DNA of 54,355 nucleotides from Planctomycetota bacterium (lineage in GTDB: Bacteria > Planctomycetota > Planctomycetia > Planctomycetales > Planctomycetaceae). This document shows positions 9,601 through 16,592 of this stretch, one piece after another. The translations under genes and the position numbers were made by a program. The notes beneath the pieces were generated by a model. It searched no databases, had not been told where the DNA came from, and saw only the letters and a list, made by a program, of their open reading frames with translations. Position 1 is the first letter of the stretch; the number at the start of each line of letters is the position of its first letter. The stretch is from positions 1 to 54,355 of the forward strand of contig JAURQH010000075.1 in the NCBI GenBank assembly GCA_030836185.1, in the 5' to 3' direction.

Positions 9601-10747
9601 CAGTGCACATAGAGATGGATTGTTAGTGGCTCACAAACCGGAACTTCTGTTGCTGAGCGATCAAGATAAGAATGGGACTTATGAAACTCAAGAGGTTTTT
9701 GCCGACGGCTGGGGGCACTCCGACAACTATCACGACTGGACCTGCGGCTTTGCCAAGGATGAGTATGGGAATCTCTACATCGGAATCGGTAGCGATTATT
9801 CCCAGAAAGATCGTCCGAAAGACCGGTCTCGATGGCGGGGAAGTGTTTTGCGGGTGACGTACGACGGGATGGTCGAGCCGATTGCTCACTCATTCCGATA
9901 TCCCACTGGTTTGGCTGTCGATCCGAGAGGGCGACTCTTCGCCACTGATAACCAGGGTGTCCAGAACACATTCAACGAACTGAACCACATTCGAGACGAC
10001 CATTATTACGGCGTCCCATCGCGACATGAAGAAAAGCGGGATGCCGAAATCACGCCGCCCGCAATTCAGATCCCTCATCCGTGGGTCCGCAGTGTGAACG
10101 GACTTACCTTTATTCCCGATGATCTCCCGACGTTGGCACCTCTGGCCGGTCACGGACTCGGTGCAGAGTACAATTCTCGCCTGCTCATACGTTTTACGTT
10201 GCAAGAAGTGGACGGAGTGATGCAGGGTGCGACTTACTACTTCACGAAGCCGATTGAGAAGGCCACGCCCGACAACTTCATCGGTCCGATTTCGGTCGCG
10301 ATTTCCAAAGCTGGAGAGATTTATGTCGGCAGCATTCTGGACAGCGGTTGGCTCGGCGGACAAAACATCGGTGCCATCGCCAGGCTGACTCCCGAGAAAT
10401 CGATGCCGAACGGTATCCGAGAACTGACCGCCACCAAAGATGGCTTCCAAATCGACTTTTTTCAGTCTGTCGACCCGTCTGCTGCGATTGTCGCCAGCAA
10501 CTATCAAATTTCCGGTTACACCCGCGAATGGAGTGGGAGTTATGCGACACCCGACAAAGATCGACACCGGGCTGAGGTCAAATTGGTTGCAGTGTCGGCA
10601 GATGGCCTCTTCGTGAGGCTGAAGGTGGAGGGCCTTCGCGAAGGCTTTGTTTATGAAGTCACGGCCCAAAATCTGCAAACGGGAGAAGATTCTCTCTGGC
10701 CCGAAACCGGACACTACACGCTGCATCGTATTCCGAAAGGGGATTAG
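6632..10747 (+). CDS. Giant PA14 / multi-CxxCH / beta-propeller cytochrome
   Basis: 1371 residues. The ATG at 6632 gives the signal peptide MRRLLIPLLVLSLSVVANPANAQ; an upstream GTG at 6608 would only add eight residues. Order of parts: PA14-like domain (about 20-150: GLLGRYTSKG, YALYVQGDAELLIDGKTV), then five c-type heme motifs: CQNCH (183), CLACH (280), CANCH (373), CIQCH (452) and CVACH (581). A middle domain (FAIGFNNQHSVLFDLDLFEP) is of the DUF6797 type. From about residue 920 comes a six-bladed propeller like PQQ-dependent sugar dehydrogenases (PYGVIHHQ, YPTGLAVDPRGRLFATDNQG). A short beta-sandwich closes the protein. This architecture is typical of planctomycete periplasmic heme proteins. 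It should act in the periplasm in electron transfer coupled to oxidation of an unknown, possibly sugar-like substrate. Confidence 0.88.
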   Translation: MRRLLIPLLVLSLSVVANPANAQEDEFPPGLLGRYTSKGHTIERVDPRIAFDWGSESPDPRLSAGNFSANWSALQLIRKNTTYQYALYVQGDAELLIDGKTVINVSAETPLWFESDPIDLKFGEHDFELKFQKTGKAATIKLYWSSAAFPLEPIPRELFFREEPLQSGRLEDIGRKMFISRRCQNCHESDLNLPRLAAPSLKLAGSFISSDWIRSKLTDPDASSMGNMPHFDLSKQDALDITAYLESIAPKVKLQSLPKTKQKPADEINSGKTLFHARGCLACHQMNGLGNQDEFAGTALDQIGEKRVAEWIYGWLDDPKSFNADHRMPKVELKNSEKRQLAVYLSSTATRPETREKAGNATHGKKLVSQARCANCHEIPGHKTDLNGIPEWANLTDKTGCLDRTLSPTKPSYKTQAIEIPATQHFVKAFQNTKTKFSDQHIGWQLLEAKNCIQCHPRGQSQGIVPVAGKVSQTIKSLQGESERLIPPSLDAVGDKLKTEYLLKSVKGDQPRRMDWLEVRMPKFSHSEKESETLVTTLVETDRIPEGAPDPHIFSVAEDAHVTSEELLQANTLVGPRGFSCVACHSLGDYTPRNVALGTRGSNLLNIGDRMRSSYFIRWTRSPIRIVPGMEMPSIGQKPIKDLLDGDSDKQLAVIWKGLNSPEFTVPTDPASVEQFWVVAPDQPARIIRDVFELKDDTGEGYIPRAFAIGFNNQHSVLFDLDLFEPRLWTYGDFARQRTEGKSWYWNMAGVPVKAWKSSGGGVRLLQDGKLISPKKEQSRIGRLLSYRPSGDGIVFSYSLRFDEAKGARFVEVNEAWNPVHESPLGWERQIWVNFKNPNHQNLVILLPDTELNRSGKVSVHPEDQLTEIDGRSVAKLGNELSGERLTITYRKTESEPFLAPKPKPFVINEATPITSAPGFKGVRLPIRGDIMPTGINWDQKGQLIFTSLKGDLFRATDSNNDGIEDHLELLAEGLSAPYGVIHHQHQGEFSAHRDGLLVAHKPELLLLSDQDKNGTYETQEVFADGWGHSDNYHDWTCGFAKDEYGNLYIGIGSDYSQKDRPKDRSRWRGSVLRVTYDGMVEPIAHSFRYPTGLAVDPRGRLFATDNQGVQNTFNELNHIRDDHYYGVPSRHEEKRDAEITPPAIQIPHPWVRSVNGLTFIPDDLPTLAPLAGHGLGAEYNSRLLIRFTLQEVDGVMQGATYYFTKPIEKATPDNFIGPISVAISKAGEIYVGSILDSGWLGGQNIGAIARLTPEKSMPNGIRELTATKDGFQIDFFQSVDPSAAIVASNYQISGYTREWSGSYATPDKDRHRAEVKLVAVSADGLFVRLKVEGLREGFVYEVTAQNLQTGEDSLWPETGHYTLHRIPKGD

Positions 10748-10781
10748 GGGACAGACAACTGAGTCGTCGTGGTGTGGGAGT

Positions 10782-11459
10782 TCATACTCCTGCGAGAATG
10801 ACCAACGCATCGGGCAGTTCGTTTTGATTGTTTTCTGTGGCGGGAAGTTTTTCAGCCAACAGAGTTCCGATCTCGTTGATCGTTTCTGCAAATGCCTCTT
10901 TCAACGTGTCATTCTTCAAGCGAAGTGTGAATTGATTGCACAATTCATTAATCGTTGCTTGAGTGAGCGCTTCGAGAACCGATTGATCGGTCATGATGGC
11001 TGCCTGATGTTCGAATAACGAAACATACAACAGCACTCCTCCTTGCCCCTCGGTATGATGGACACGATGATCGAAAAACACCTGACGAGAGCGAATACCA
11101 ACCTCCTGCTCTCGCTCACTTTTGGGAGTGAACAATCGTCGGAGAAAAGGCACATAATGGCTGATGACGACGCCCACAATAAACCCGACGATCACAGACA
11201 CGACAAGCGAAACCGGATACCACAATAGCGACGGTCCTCCCCAGCTTCCCGGTTCGCGAATGGGTGGAGGTAAGAGAATCCACACCCCAACCATACAGGT
11301 GAGTCCCAACCATAAACCGCAAATGTCTTCGGCCCGGTCGTAACGCCCCGAACTTTCTGCAACTACGGGGACAATTTCCGCAGCCGTTTTTGATTCGGCA
11401 TCGGCGACCGCTTTGTTAATTGCGCGACGATCATCTTCGCTCATGTTGAGAAGACTCAT
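10782..11459 (-). CDS. TPM-domain membrane protein
   Basis: 225 residues. An N-terminal helix-rich segment (MSEDDRRAINKAVADAESKTAAEIVPVV) begins the TPM fold. Two adjacent transmembrane segments follow (about 49-66, around LWLGLTCMVGVWILLPP, and about 80-103, VSLVVSVIVGFIVGVVIS). After them the domain resumes with HHTEGQGGVLLYVSLFEHQAAIMTDQSV and ends with FAETINEIGTLLAEKLP. The insertion of two membrane helices within the TPM fold matches the second TPM protein that often accompanies a YgcG-like one. The gene follows the other TPM gene on the same strand after 33 bp, with AGAGGG before the ATG, so the pair is probably co-transcribed. The family has been linked to photosystem II repair phosphatase in plants; the bacterial role is unsettled. 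Confidence 0.8.
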   Translation of the reverse strand: MSLLNMSEDDRRAINKAVADAESKTAAEIVPVVAESSGRYDRAEDICGLWLGLTCMVGVWILLPPPIREPGSWGGPSLLWYPVSLVVSVIVGFIVGVVISHYVPFLRRLFTPKSEREQEVGIRSRQVFFDHRVHHTEGQGGVLLYVSLFEHQAAIMTDQSVLEALTQATINELCNQFTLRLKNDTLKEAFAETINEIGTLLAEKLPATENNQNELPDALVILAGV

Positions 11460-11492
11460 CTTTACACCCTCTGATTCAAATTTGTCAATTCT

Positions 11493-12293
11493 CTACCAGC
11501 TTCCGCTGGCACCTCCGCCACCAGAAAATCCACCGCCGAACGAACCTCCACTGTAACCTCCGCCTCCGCTAGATGAGCCACTGGCAAGTCCCTTCAATAT
11601 TACAAATAATACAGTAAAGACAACTCCCCAAAACAACCATGCCCAACCGCTGGCACCTCGTCGATAGAGTGAAATTGCGGTAAAGATCGACAGGCCAACA
11701 ATGATTGCCATCGAAGGATAATACCATGCTGGTTTTGGAGGTTGTGGGACTTCCAAGCCGCGAGCCATCTTGTCGAGCGCACTGACCCCCGTCATGATGC
11801 CACCTCCAAAATCGCCCTCTTTGAATTTGGCAACAATCAGGTCATCCATAATCTGTTGGCAGACTTTATCTTTTTCGCGTCCCCAATCGGCTCCCAACTC
11901 GATTCGGGCCTTTCGGTCTCCTTGCGAGACGACCAACAGGATGCCGTAGTTCCACGACTTTTGTCCTTCTGCTTCCGAGAAACCGATCCCCCATTGATTA
12001 AACAACAGCATCGCGAATGATTCGATATTGTCGATACCCGGTGCGTGCTCGTTCATCGAATTGATTGTCACGACAATGATCGGAGCCGCTTTGTCGGTGA
12101 GTAGCTGATTGGCCACGGACCGGATCTCTTCTTCCTGATCGGAAGTGAGGAGATCGGCACGATCAACGATGAAATCTCGATCTCCCGGTCTTTCGAGGTC
12201 GATCTTCCATTGGTCTTGTGCGAAAGTCGGAAGAGAGCCGATCGCCATCACACAGACAGCAAACATCAAAACTGATTGGCGCAACAACATCAT
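11493..12293 (-). CDS. YgcG-like TPM-domain protein with Gly-rich tail
   Basis: 266 residues from the ATG at 12293, which has GGGA upstream; an in-frame TTG lies 12 bp earlier. A signal peptide (MMLLRQSVLMFAVCVMAIG, then SLPTFAQ) precedes a complete TPM domain (about 30-170): FIVDRADLLTSDQEEEIRSV, APIIVVTINSM, GILLVVSQGDRKARIELG and GGGIMTGVSALDKM. Two transmembrane segments follow (YYPSMAIIVGLSIFTAISLY and WAWLFWGVVFTVLFVIL). The last ~28 residues are almost only Gly and Ser (GGGGYSGGSFGGGFSGGGGA). This is the standard YgcG layout: extracytoplasmic TPM domain, membrane anchor, Gly-rich end. It is the first gene of the two-gene TPM unit. Function is unproven; a membrane quality-control role is the usual guess. 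Confidence 0.85.
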   Translation of the reverse strand: MMLLRQSVLMFAVCVMAIGSLPTFAQDQWKIDLERPGDRDFIVDRADLLTSDQEEEIRSVANQLLTDKAAPIIVVTINSMNEHAPGIDNIESFAMLLFNQWGIGFSEAEGQKSWNYGILLVVSQGDRKARIELGADWGREKDKVCQQIMDDLIVAKFKEGDFGGGIMTGVSALDKMARGLEVPQPPKPAWYYPSMAIIVGLSIFTAISLYRRGASGWAWLFWGVVFTVLFVILKGLASGSSSGGGGYSGGSFGGGFSGGGGASGSW

Positions 12294-12353
12294 AATCGTT
12301 CCCAAGGTAAAATGACCTCGAGGATGATCATATCGTGTCGCTGTGAGAAACCA

Positions 12354-12396
12354 TAAAAAAATCCTCGTCCCTGTGATATTATTCGGAACGAGGATT
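12354..12396 (-). terminator. Rho-independent terminator after the TPR/alpha-CTD gene
   Basis: On the minus strand AATCCTCGT pairs with ACGAGGATT (9 bp, outer pair A-T) and is followed by a run of T residues. It starts about 25 bp beyond the stop of the gene at 12422 and separates that gene from the TPM pair downstream. Confidence 0.88.
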
Positions 12397-12421
12397 CTTT
12401 GATTTCAGTCTCTGATCACAA

Positions 12422-13777
12422 TCAATCGTTTCGCAACTTCAGGTCGACTTCTGTCAGCTTGGCACGAATCTCGTTCAGGCTGGTGACACCAAAGTTACGA
12501 CTCGCAAGCAATTCATCAGGCGTTCTTTGCAAGAGTGCACCGATTGTGTTGAGTCCCAATCGAGACATACACTTGCGGGACCGGACGGACAAATTGAGGT
12601 CGGTCACAGGTCGGTTCATCATCGCCTGTTCTTGTGGCGACAGATTTTCCTGTTCGATAATCATTTCCTGCTGTTTTGCACGATGCAGGTTTTGACCAAT
12701 CCGCAGGCTATGGGCAGACAGTAAATCACGAATTTCGTGCAATGACGTTTCGCCGAAGTTCTTGCCTCCCAAAAGTTCTTGTTCGCTGACTTCTGTCAGG
12801 TCACCCAATGTGTGAATATCCATGCTGGTCAGACAGTTGCGACTGCGAACGGAAAGTTCAAAGTCAGTGACCGGCTTACCGAGCAGTTGTTGCAGTTTTT
12901 GCTCTTGTTTGACGGAGTCTTCGTCGTAGTACATGTCTTTCGTGGCGTCGATATCTTTCAGATACAACTCGGCACGAGCGTTATTCGGATCGTACTCCAA
13001 CACACGACGAAAACAGTAAGCGGCTGAAAGGTAGTTTTCGCAATCTTCGTAGAGCAATCCCAAATTCAACAAGGCACCCATGTAGTAAGGTGGCTTGGAG
13101 AGAGCCTGTTCATACAAACGAATCGCGTCTTCATCGTTGCCGTGCAGAGCATTCTCGGCAGCCAGCCAAAACAAAGCCCGTGCGTGATGCGGGTCCATAT
13201 CGACGGCTCGTTCGAAGTATTCAACAGCACCAAAGGTGTCCCCCCGATCGGCCATGATGCAGCCCATCTGGAAAGAATACTCAGCGCGACTGGCAGCTTC
13301 GCCGGCCACTTGCTTGAGGATTTGCTCGGCAGATTCGACATCACCACCAGCGCGAATGGCACCTGCTTGCATCAAGGTGCATCCGACCTTGTCGTAACCC
13401 GCGTTGCCAGCTTCTTCAAACTTTTGTGCTGCTTCCGTATAACGCTCTTGAGAAAGCATCGACTGTGCAGCATAAAAAGGAGCCAAGGCATCGTGCGACA
13501 ATCCCGAGAGAATGTCTGTGGCTCGTTCGTGACGACCAAACAGGAAATTCAAAATCCCCAAGCGGAATAATTCCGCGTCCGAGAGACTTTCACCATCGTC
13601 CAAACGGCCACCTAATTCCGTCAAATACTGACGGGCTTCGGAAGACTGTTGAGACGCCATGGCTTCGGAAAGAGTCCGAATTTCTTCCAGCCCAAACGGG
13701 CGATTGGGGTCTAATAACTCTTTCAGATCGATCAATTCCGCTACGCTCACCTGATTCACCTCGTGATCGGTAGACAT
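12422..13777 (-). CDS. TPR protein with two RpoA C-terminal-domain-like modules
   Basis: 451 residues, no signal peptide, so probably cytoplasmic. After an N-terminal region, TPR-like helices span about 70-290 (YSFQMGCIMADRGDTFGAVE, ARALFWLAAENALHGN, GALLNLGLLYEDCENYLSAA). Two copies of a module close to the alpha-CTD of RNA polymerase follow: about 300-363 (KPVTDFELSVRSRNCLTSM, then GKNFGETSLHEI) and about 387-451 (RPVTDLNLSVRSRKCMSRL, then SRNFGVTSLNEI). Known alpha-CTDs read RPV.DLEL.VRSANCL and LGKKSL.EI. The Arg that contacts UP-element DNA (R265 in E. coli numbering) is kept in both copies. N268 is kept in the first and Lys in the second; K298 is replaced by Thr. It lies alone with its own terminator. 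I infer binding to DNA or to the transcription machinery. Confidence 0.9.
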   Translation of the reverse strand: MSTDHEVNQVSVAELIDLKELLDPNRPFGLEEIRTLSEAMASQQSSEARQYLTELGGRLDDGESLSDAELFRLGILNFLFGRHERATDILSGLSHDALAPFYAAQSMLSQERYTEAAQKFEEAGNAGYDKVGCTLMQAGAIRAGGDVESAEQILKQVAGEAASRAEYSFQMGCIMADRGDTFGAVEYFERAVDMDPHHARALFWLAAENALHGNDEDAIRLYEQALSKPPYYMGALLNLGLLYEDCENYLSAAYCFRRVLEYDPNNARAELYLKDIDATKDMYYDEDSVKQEQKLQQLLGKPVTDFELSVRSRNCLTSMDIHTLGDLTEVSEQELLGGKNFGETSLHEIRDLLSAHSLRIGQNLHRAKQQEMIIEQENLSPQEQAMMNRPVTDLNLSVRSRKCMSRLGLNTIGALLQRTPDELLASRNFGVTSLNEIRAKLTEVDLKLRND

Positions 13778-13953
13778 CGTGACAATTTAGCCTGTACTCC
13801 GCGTGGAGAATGGCTTTTGTGAAGGAATCCCTCAGTATAGTGCTTTTTGAGGCACTTTCAACGCACTTACCGTAGTGCGTAAAGACCTTGCAGGAAACAG
13901 TTTACAACAATAAAGGCAGATCCTCACGACCGAAAACCGATAGAAATTCTGAT

Positions 13954-13990
13954 TTTTTTAAAAAAATTCGGCTGGAATTTCACTTCCAGC
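13954..13990 (-). terminator. Rho-independent terminator after glutathione peroxidase
   Basis: On the minus strand GCTGGAA pairs with TTCCAGC (7 bp, 6-nt loop), then CGAA and seven T residues. The stem occupies 13971-13990. It lies about 65 bp after the stop of the peroxidase gene at 14057. The following T7A7 tract could also help termination in the other orientation, but no plus-strand gene enters here. Confidence 0.8.
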
Positions 13991-14056
13991 GGAGAAATCA
14001 GACGTTTTCACAATGAGCAGGATCCGCACGTTCAGGGGGCGAAATACCTTCCTCAA

Positions 14057-14617
14057 TTATTTCAAAGCAGATTCAATCGCGGAGATCACTTTAGGATCGT
14101 CGGGTTTCACGCCGGTCCGAAACCTTGCCAAAATCTTGCCATCTTTTCCGATGAGGAATTTTTCAAAGTTCCACTTCACTGGTCCGGGTGATTCTGAGTT
14201 CGTCTCTTTTGAGGTCAGGTATTGATACAAGGGAGCTGCCTTCTCTCCATTGACGTCCACTTTTGCCAGCATGTCGAACGTCACGCTGTAATTGTTGGTG
14301 CAGAACTCCTTGATTTCGCTGGCCGATCCCGGTTCTTGGGAGCCAAATTGGTTGCAGGGAATGCCAATCACTTCCAGCCCTTTAGGCCCATAGGATTCAA
14401 ACAGTCCTTGCAGTTGCTCATATTGAGGCGTCGCACCGCATTGACTGGCAGTGTTCACCACCAACAGAACTTTGCCTTTGTATTTCGCAAGATCGACATC
14501 CTTGCCTGAGAGCGATTTCATTTTAAAGTCGAGCACGGGGGGAGTTTTATCCTCGGCATGGGAGTTGGTGCTCAATGCAAAGCCAACAAGCAACGCGGAG
14601 CAGAGCAGGAATTTCAT
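14057..14617 (-). CDS. Exported glutathione peroxidase family protein (Cys type)
   Basis: 186 residues. The ATG at 14617 has GGAGA six bases upstream and opens a signal peptide (MKFLLCSALLVGFALSTNSHA); the longer open frame has no such support. The mature part is a full thioredoxin-fold peroxidase: KGKVLLVVNTASQCGATPQY holds the peroxidatic Cys60 in place of selenocysteine, GLEVIGIPCNQFGSQEPGS carries the conserved Gln and a possible resolving Cys, and VKWNFEKFLIGKDG has the catalytic Trp-Asn. The family reduces hydroperoxides; the Cys type usually depends on thioredoxin rather than glutathione. The signal peptide places this one in the periplasm, where its reductant is not obvious. It is monocistronic and has a terminator. 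Confidence 0.93.
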   Translation of the reverse strand: MKFLLCSALLVGFALSTNSHAEDKTPPVLDFKMKSLSGKDVDLAKYKGKVLLVVNTASQCGATPQYEQLQGLFESYGPKGLEVIGIPCNQFGSQEPGSASEIKEFCTNNYSVTFDMLAKVDVNGEKAAPLYQYLTSKETNSESPGPVKWNFEKFLIGKDGKILARFRTGVKPDDPKVISAIESALK

Positions 14618-14872
14618 CAAAGTTCTCCAAAATCGAGGTAGGTGGATTGGTATGAAGGAGTAGGATCGCAGGAGGATCACCAACACATCATCACACGAGG
14701 TTTTTTAATTTTATCCTTAATCGGTGACCTTCTGCAAATGATTATTTCCCGAATCATTCGTTTGTCCATCTCTTGCCGAGCAAAGATATGTAATTTGACA
14801 GCTTGTATGGTAAAGTAAAACCCCGCGATAAACTGCGACAATTCGCCTTCTTTGAAGCTTGGGACTCCCGCC

Positions 14873-16450
14873 GTGAACAGCGATTTCGATAACCAACCGA
14901 CGATCCCCAAAAATTCTGAGATCCCGAACTCGGAGACTCCTCCGACGGGCGAATCCGCAGCGACCAGCGGGATGCCGATGCCGGAACAAATTGGTCCCTG
15001 GAAAATCGAAAAGAAAATCGGTGCCGGAGGGATGGGGTCGGTCTATCTTGGAGTGCATGAAGAGACCGGCGATCAAGCGGCAGTGAAAGTTCTCCCCGCG
15101 AGCTTGGCCCGAGAAGACGGTTTTGTCGCGAGATTCAATCGTGAAATCGAGTCGATGAAGTCCCTCGACAATCCTCACATCGTCAAATTTATCGATAGTG
15201 GGACTCAGGACGAGACGTATTTCTATTCAATGGAATTTGTGGATGGCGACACTCTGACCAGCGTCATTCTGCGCGAGAAACGCATTCCTTGGCAAAAAGC
15301 GGTCAACTACGCCATTCAGATCTGCTCGGCACTGAAAGCCGCGCACGATATGGGGATTGTGCATCGCGATCTCAAACCGTCCAACTTGCTGATCGACAAA
15401 AATGATTTCATCAAGCTGACGGACTTCGGAGTGGCACAGGTTTTTGCAGCCGGCAAACTGACAGTCACGGGGGGAATCATCGGAACTGCCGAGTATATGT
15501 CTCCCGAACAGGCGCAAGGCACCCGCGCTTCCAAGAAGAGCGACCTCTATTCACTGGGCGCGGTGATGTATGCCATGATTTGCGGACGCCCTCCGTTTGG
15601 TGGCAAGACGACCTTGGAAGTGATTCAAAAACACAAGTTCGGTCAGTTCGACCGACCCAGCATGTACGTTCCTGACATTCCTCTCTGGTTGAATGACCTC
15701 ATCTGTCAGCTTTTGGAAAAGGAACCCGACAAACGATTCCCGGATGCCTATGTGCTCTCACGTCGCATTCAGGAGAAGCTGAATCAACATAACCTGCGAA
15801 ACAAAGATCTCACACAAAACTCCACAGGCGATACAGACTTGGGGGCCACCGTTGCAGCAGGAGTGATTGACTCCAGCGACCCCAACGCGACTCTGATGCG
15901 CGACATGATGCGGGCTCAGATCGAAGAAGCGACTCAGAAAGGGACCATCGGCACTCTCCTCGACAATACCGTCGTGCTGGTGATGCTGTTGATTATTGTT
16001 GTGTTGGGGACTGCGTATTTTCTGCGGGAGACGCCTGCTCCTTCCGTTCCCACCAGTGAAATCGAGCTGGTTGACAAAGAACCGGAACGATTGCTCAAGC
16101 AGGCAGATTACTATCAGGAAATCGGCAACTATGAAAAGGCTTGGGAAATTCTCGCGAATCTGCAGGTGCTTTTGTCCGATGACGAAAGCGATGTGGGACT
16201 AAAGGCAAAGGTCAACGTACGCATGAAGCAGATCGAGAAGGCGAGCGTGGGTGGTGAAAGTCTGACGATCTTTCTGGAACGATCTCTGGCCCGCGCCCAA
16301 CAGGCCGCAGAAGAGAGAGATTCGCTGACCGCGATCAGTATTTGCGATGCCATCCTGAAACTCTATCAGAATAATTCTGAAGCCGAGAGTGCCGTGCTTG
16401 AAGCCACCAAAATGAAAGAATCATTGACGGCGAAGCTCCCGAAAGAGTAG
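14873..16450 (+). CDS. Membrane Ser/Thr protein kinase with TPR-like sensor
   Basis: 525 residues from the GTG at 14873, which has GGGA upstream; a TTG at 14852 is possible but has no Shine-Dalgarno. After a short acidic/Pro-rich lead, a complete Hanks-type kinase domain covers about 42-305. It has a glycine loop (IGAGGMGSVYLG, from 49), catalytic Lys in AVKVLP, HRDLKPSN (164-171), DFG (184) and the APE-region equivalent YMSPEQAQGT. A single transmembrane helix follows at about 365-385 (VVLVMLLIIVVLGTAYFL). Outside it lie ~140 residues of helical, TPR-like sequence (LLKQADYYQEIGNYEKAWEIL). The kinase is therefore cytoplasmic with an extracytoplasmic helical domain, the layout of PknB-like signalling kinases. 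The PSCyt gene follows after about 140 bp. Confidence 0.95.
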   Translation: MNSDFDNQPTIPKNSEIPNSETPPTGESAATSGMPMPEQIGPWKIEKKIGAGGMGSVYLGVHEETGDQAAVKVLPASLAREDGFVARFNREIESMKSLDNPHIVKFIDSGTQDETYFYSMEFVDGDTLTSVILREKRIPWQKAVNYAIQICSALKAAHDMGIVHRDLKPSNLLIDKNDFIKLTDFGVAQVFAAGKLTVTGGIIGTAEYMSPEQAQGTRASKKSDLYSLGAVMYAMICGRPPFGGKTTLEVIQKHKFGQFDRPSMYVPDIPLWLNDLICQLLEKEPDKRFPDAYVLSRRIQEKLNQHNLRNKDLTQNSTGDTDLGATVAAGVIDSSDPNATLMRDMMRAQIEEATQKGTIGTLLDNTVVLVMLLIIVVLGTAYFLRETPAPSVPTSEIELVDKEPERLLKQADYYQEIGNYEKAWEILANLQVLLSDDESDVGLKAKVNVRMKQIEKASVGGESLTIFLERSLARAQQAAEERDSLTAISICDAILKLYQNNSEAESAVLEATKMKESLTAKLPKE

Positions 16451-16525
16451 CCAGGGTTTGCTCGATCCTGAAAAATAGTTTCCCTCACATCCGGGATCGT
16501 TTATGCTGAAAGTCTTACCCCATTG

Positions 16526-16542
16526 TCGCGGCTTGCGCGACG
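16526..16542 (+). other. Small perfect GC hairpin between kinase and PSCyt genes
   Basis: GTCGCG pairs with CGCGAC around a 5-nt loop. It is followed by GGTCAAAAA rather than a T-run, so termination is unlikely. It lies in the 142-bp spacer and might be a leader structure of the gene at 16593. Confidence 0.35.
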
Positions 16543-16592
16543 GTCAAAAACCTTAAGAAGCTTCGACTAATCCTATAAAGGCTGCATTCCTT

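Noticed and set aside
9890-10891. 333-codon minus-strand open frame
   Set aside because: It lies almost wholly antisense to the propeller part of the giant cytochrome, whose motifs are unambiguous. Its translation has no domain character and its start has no support.
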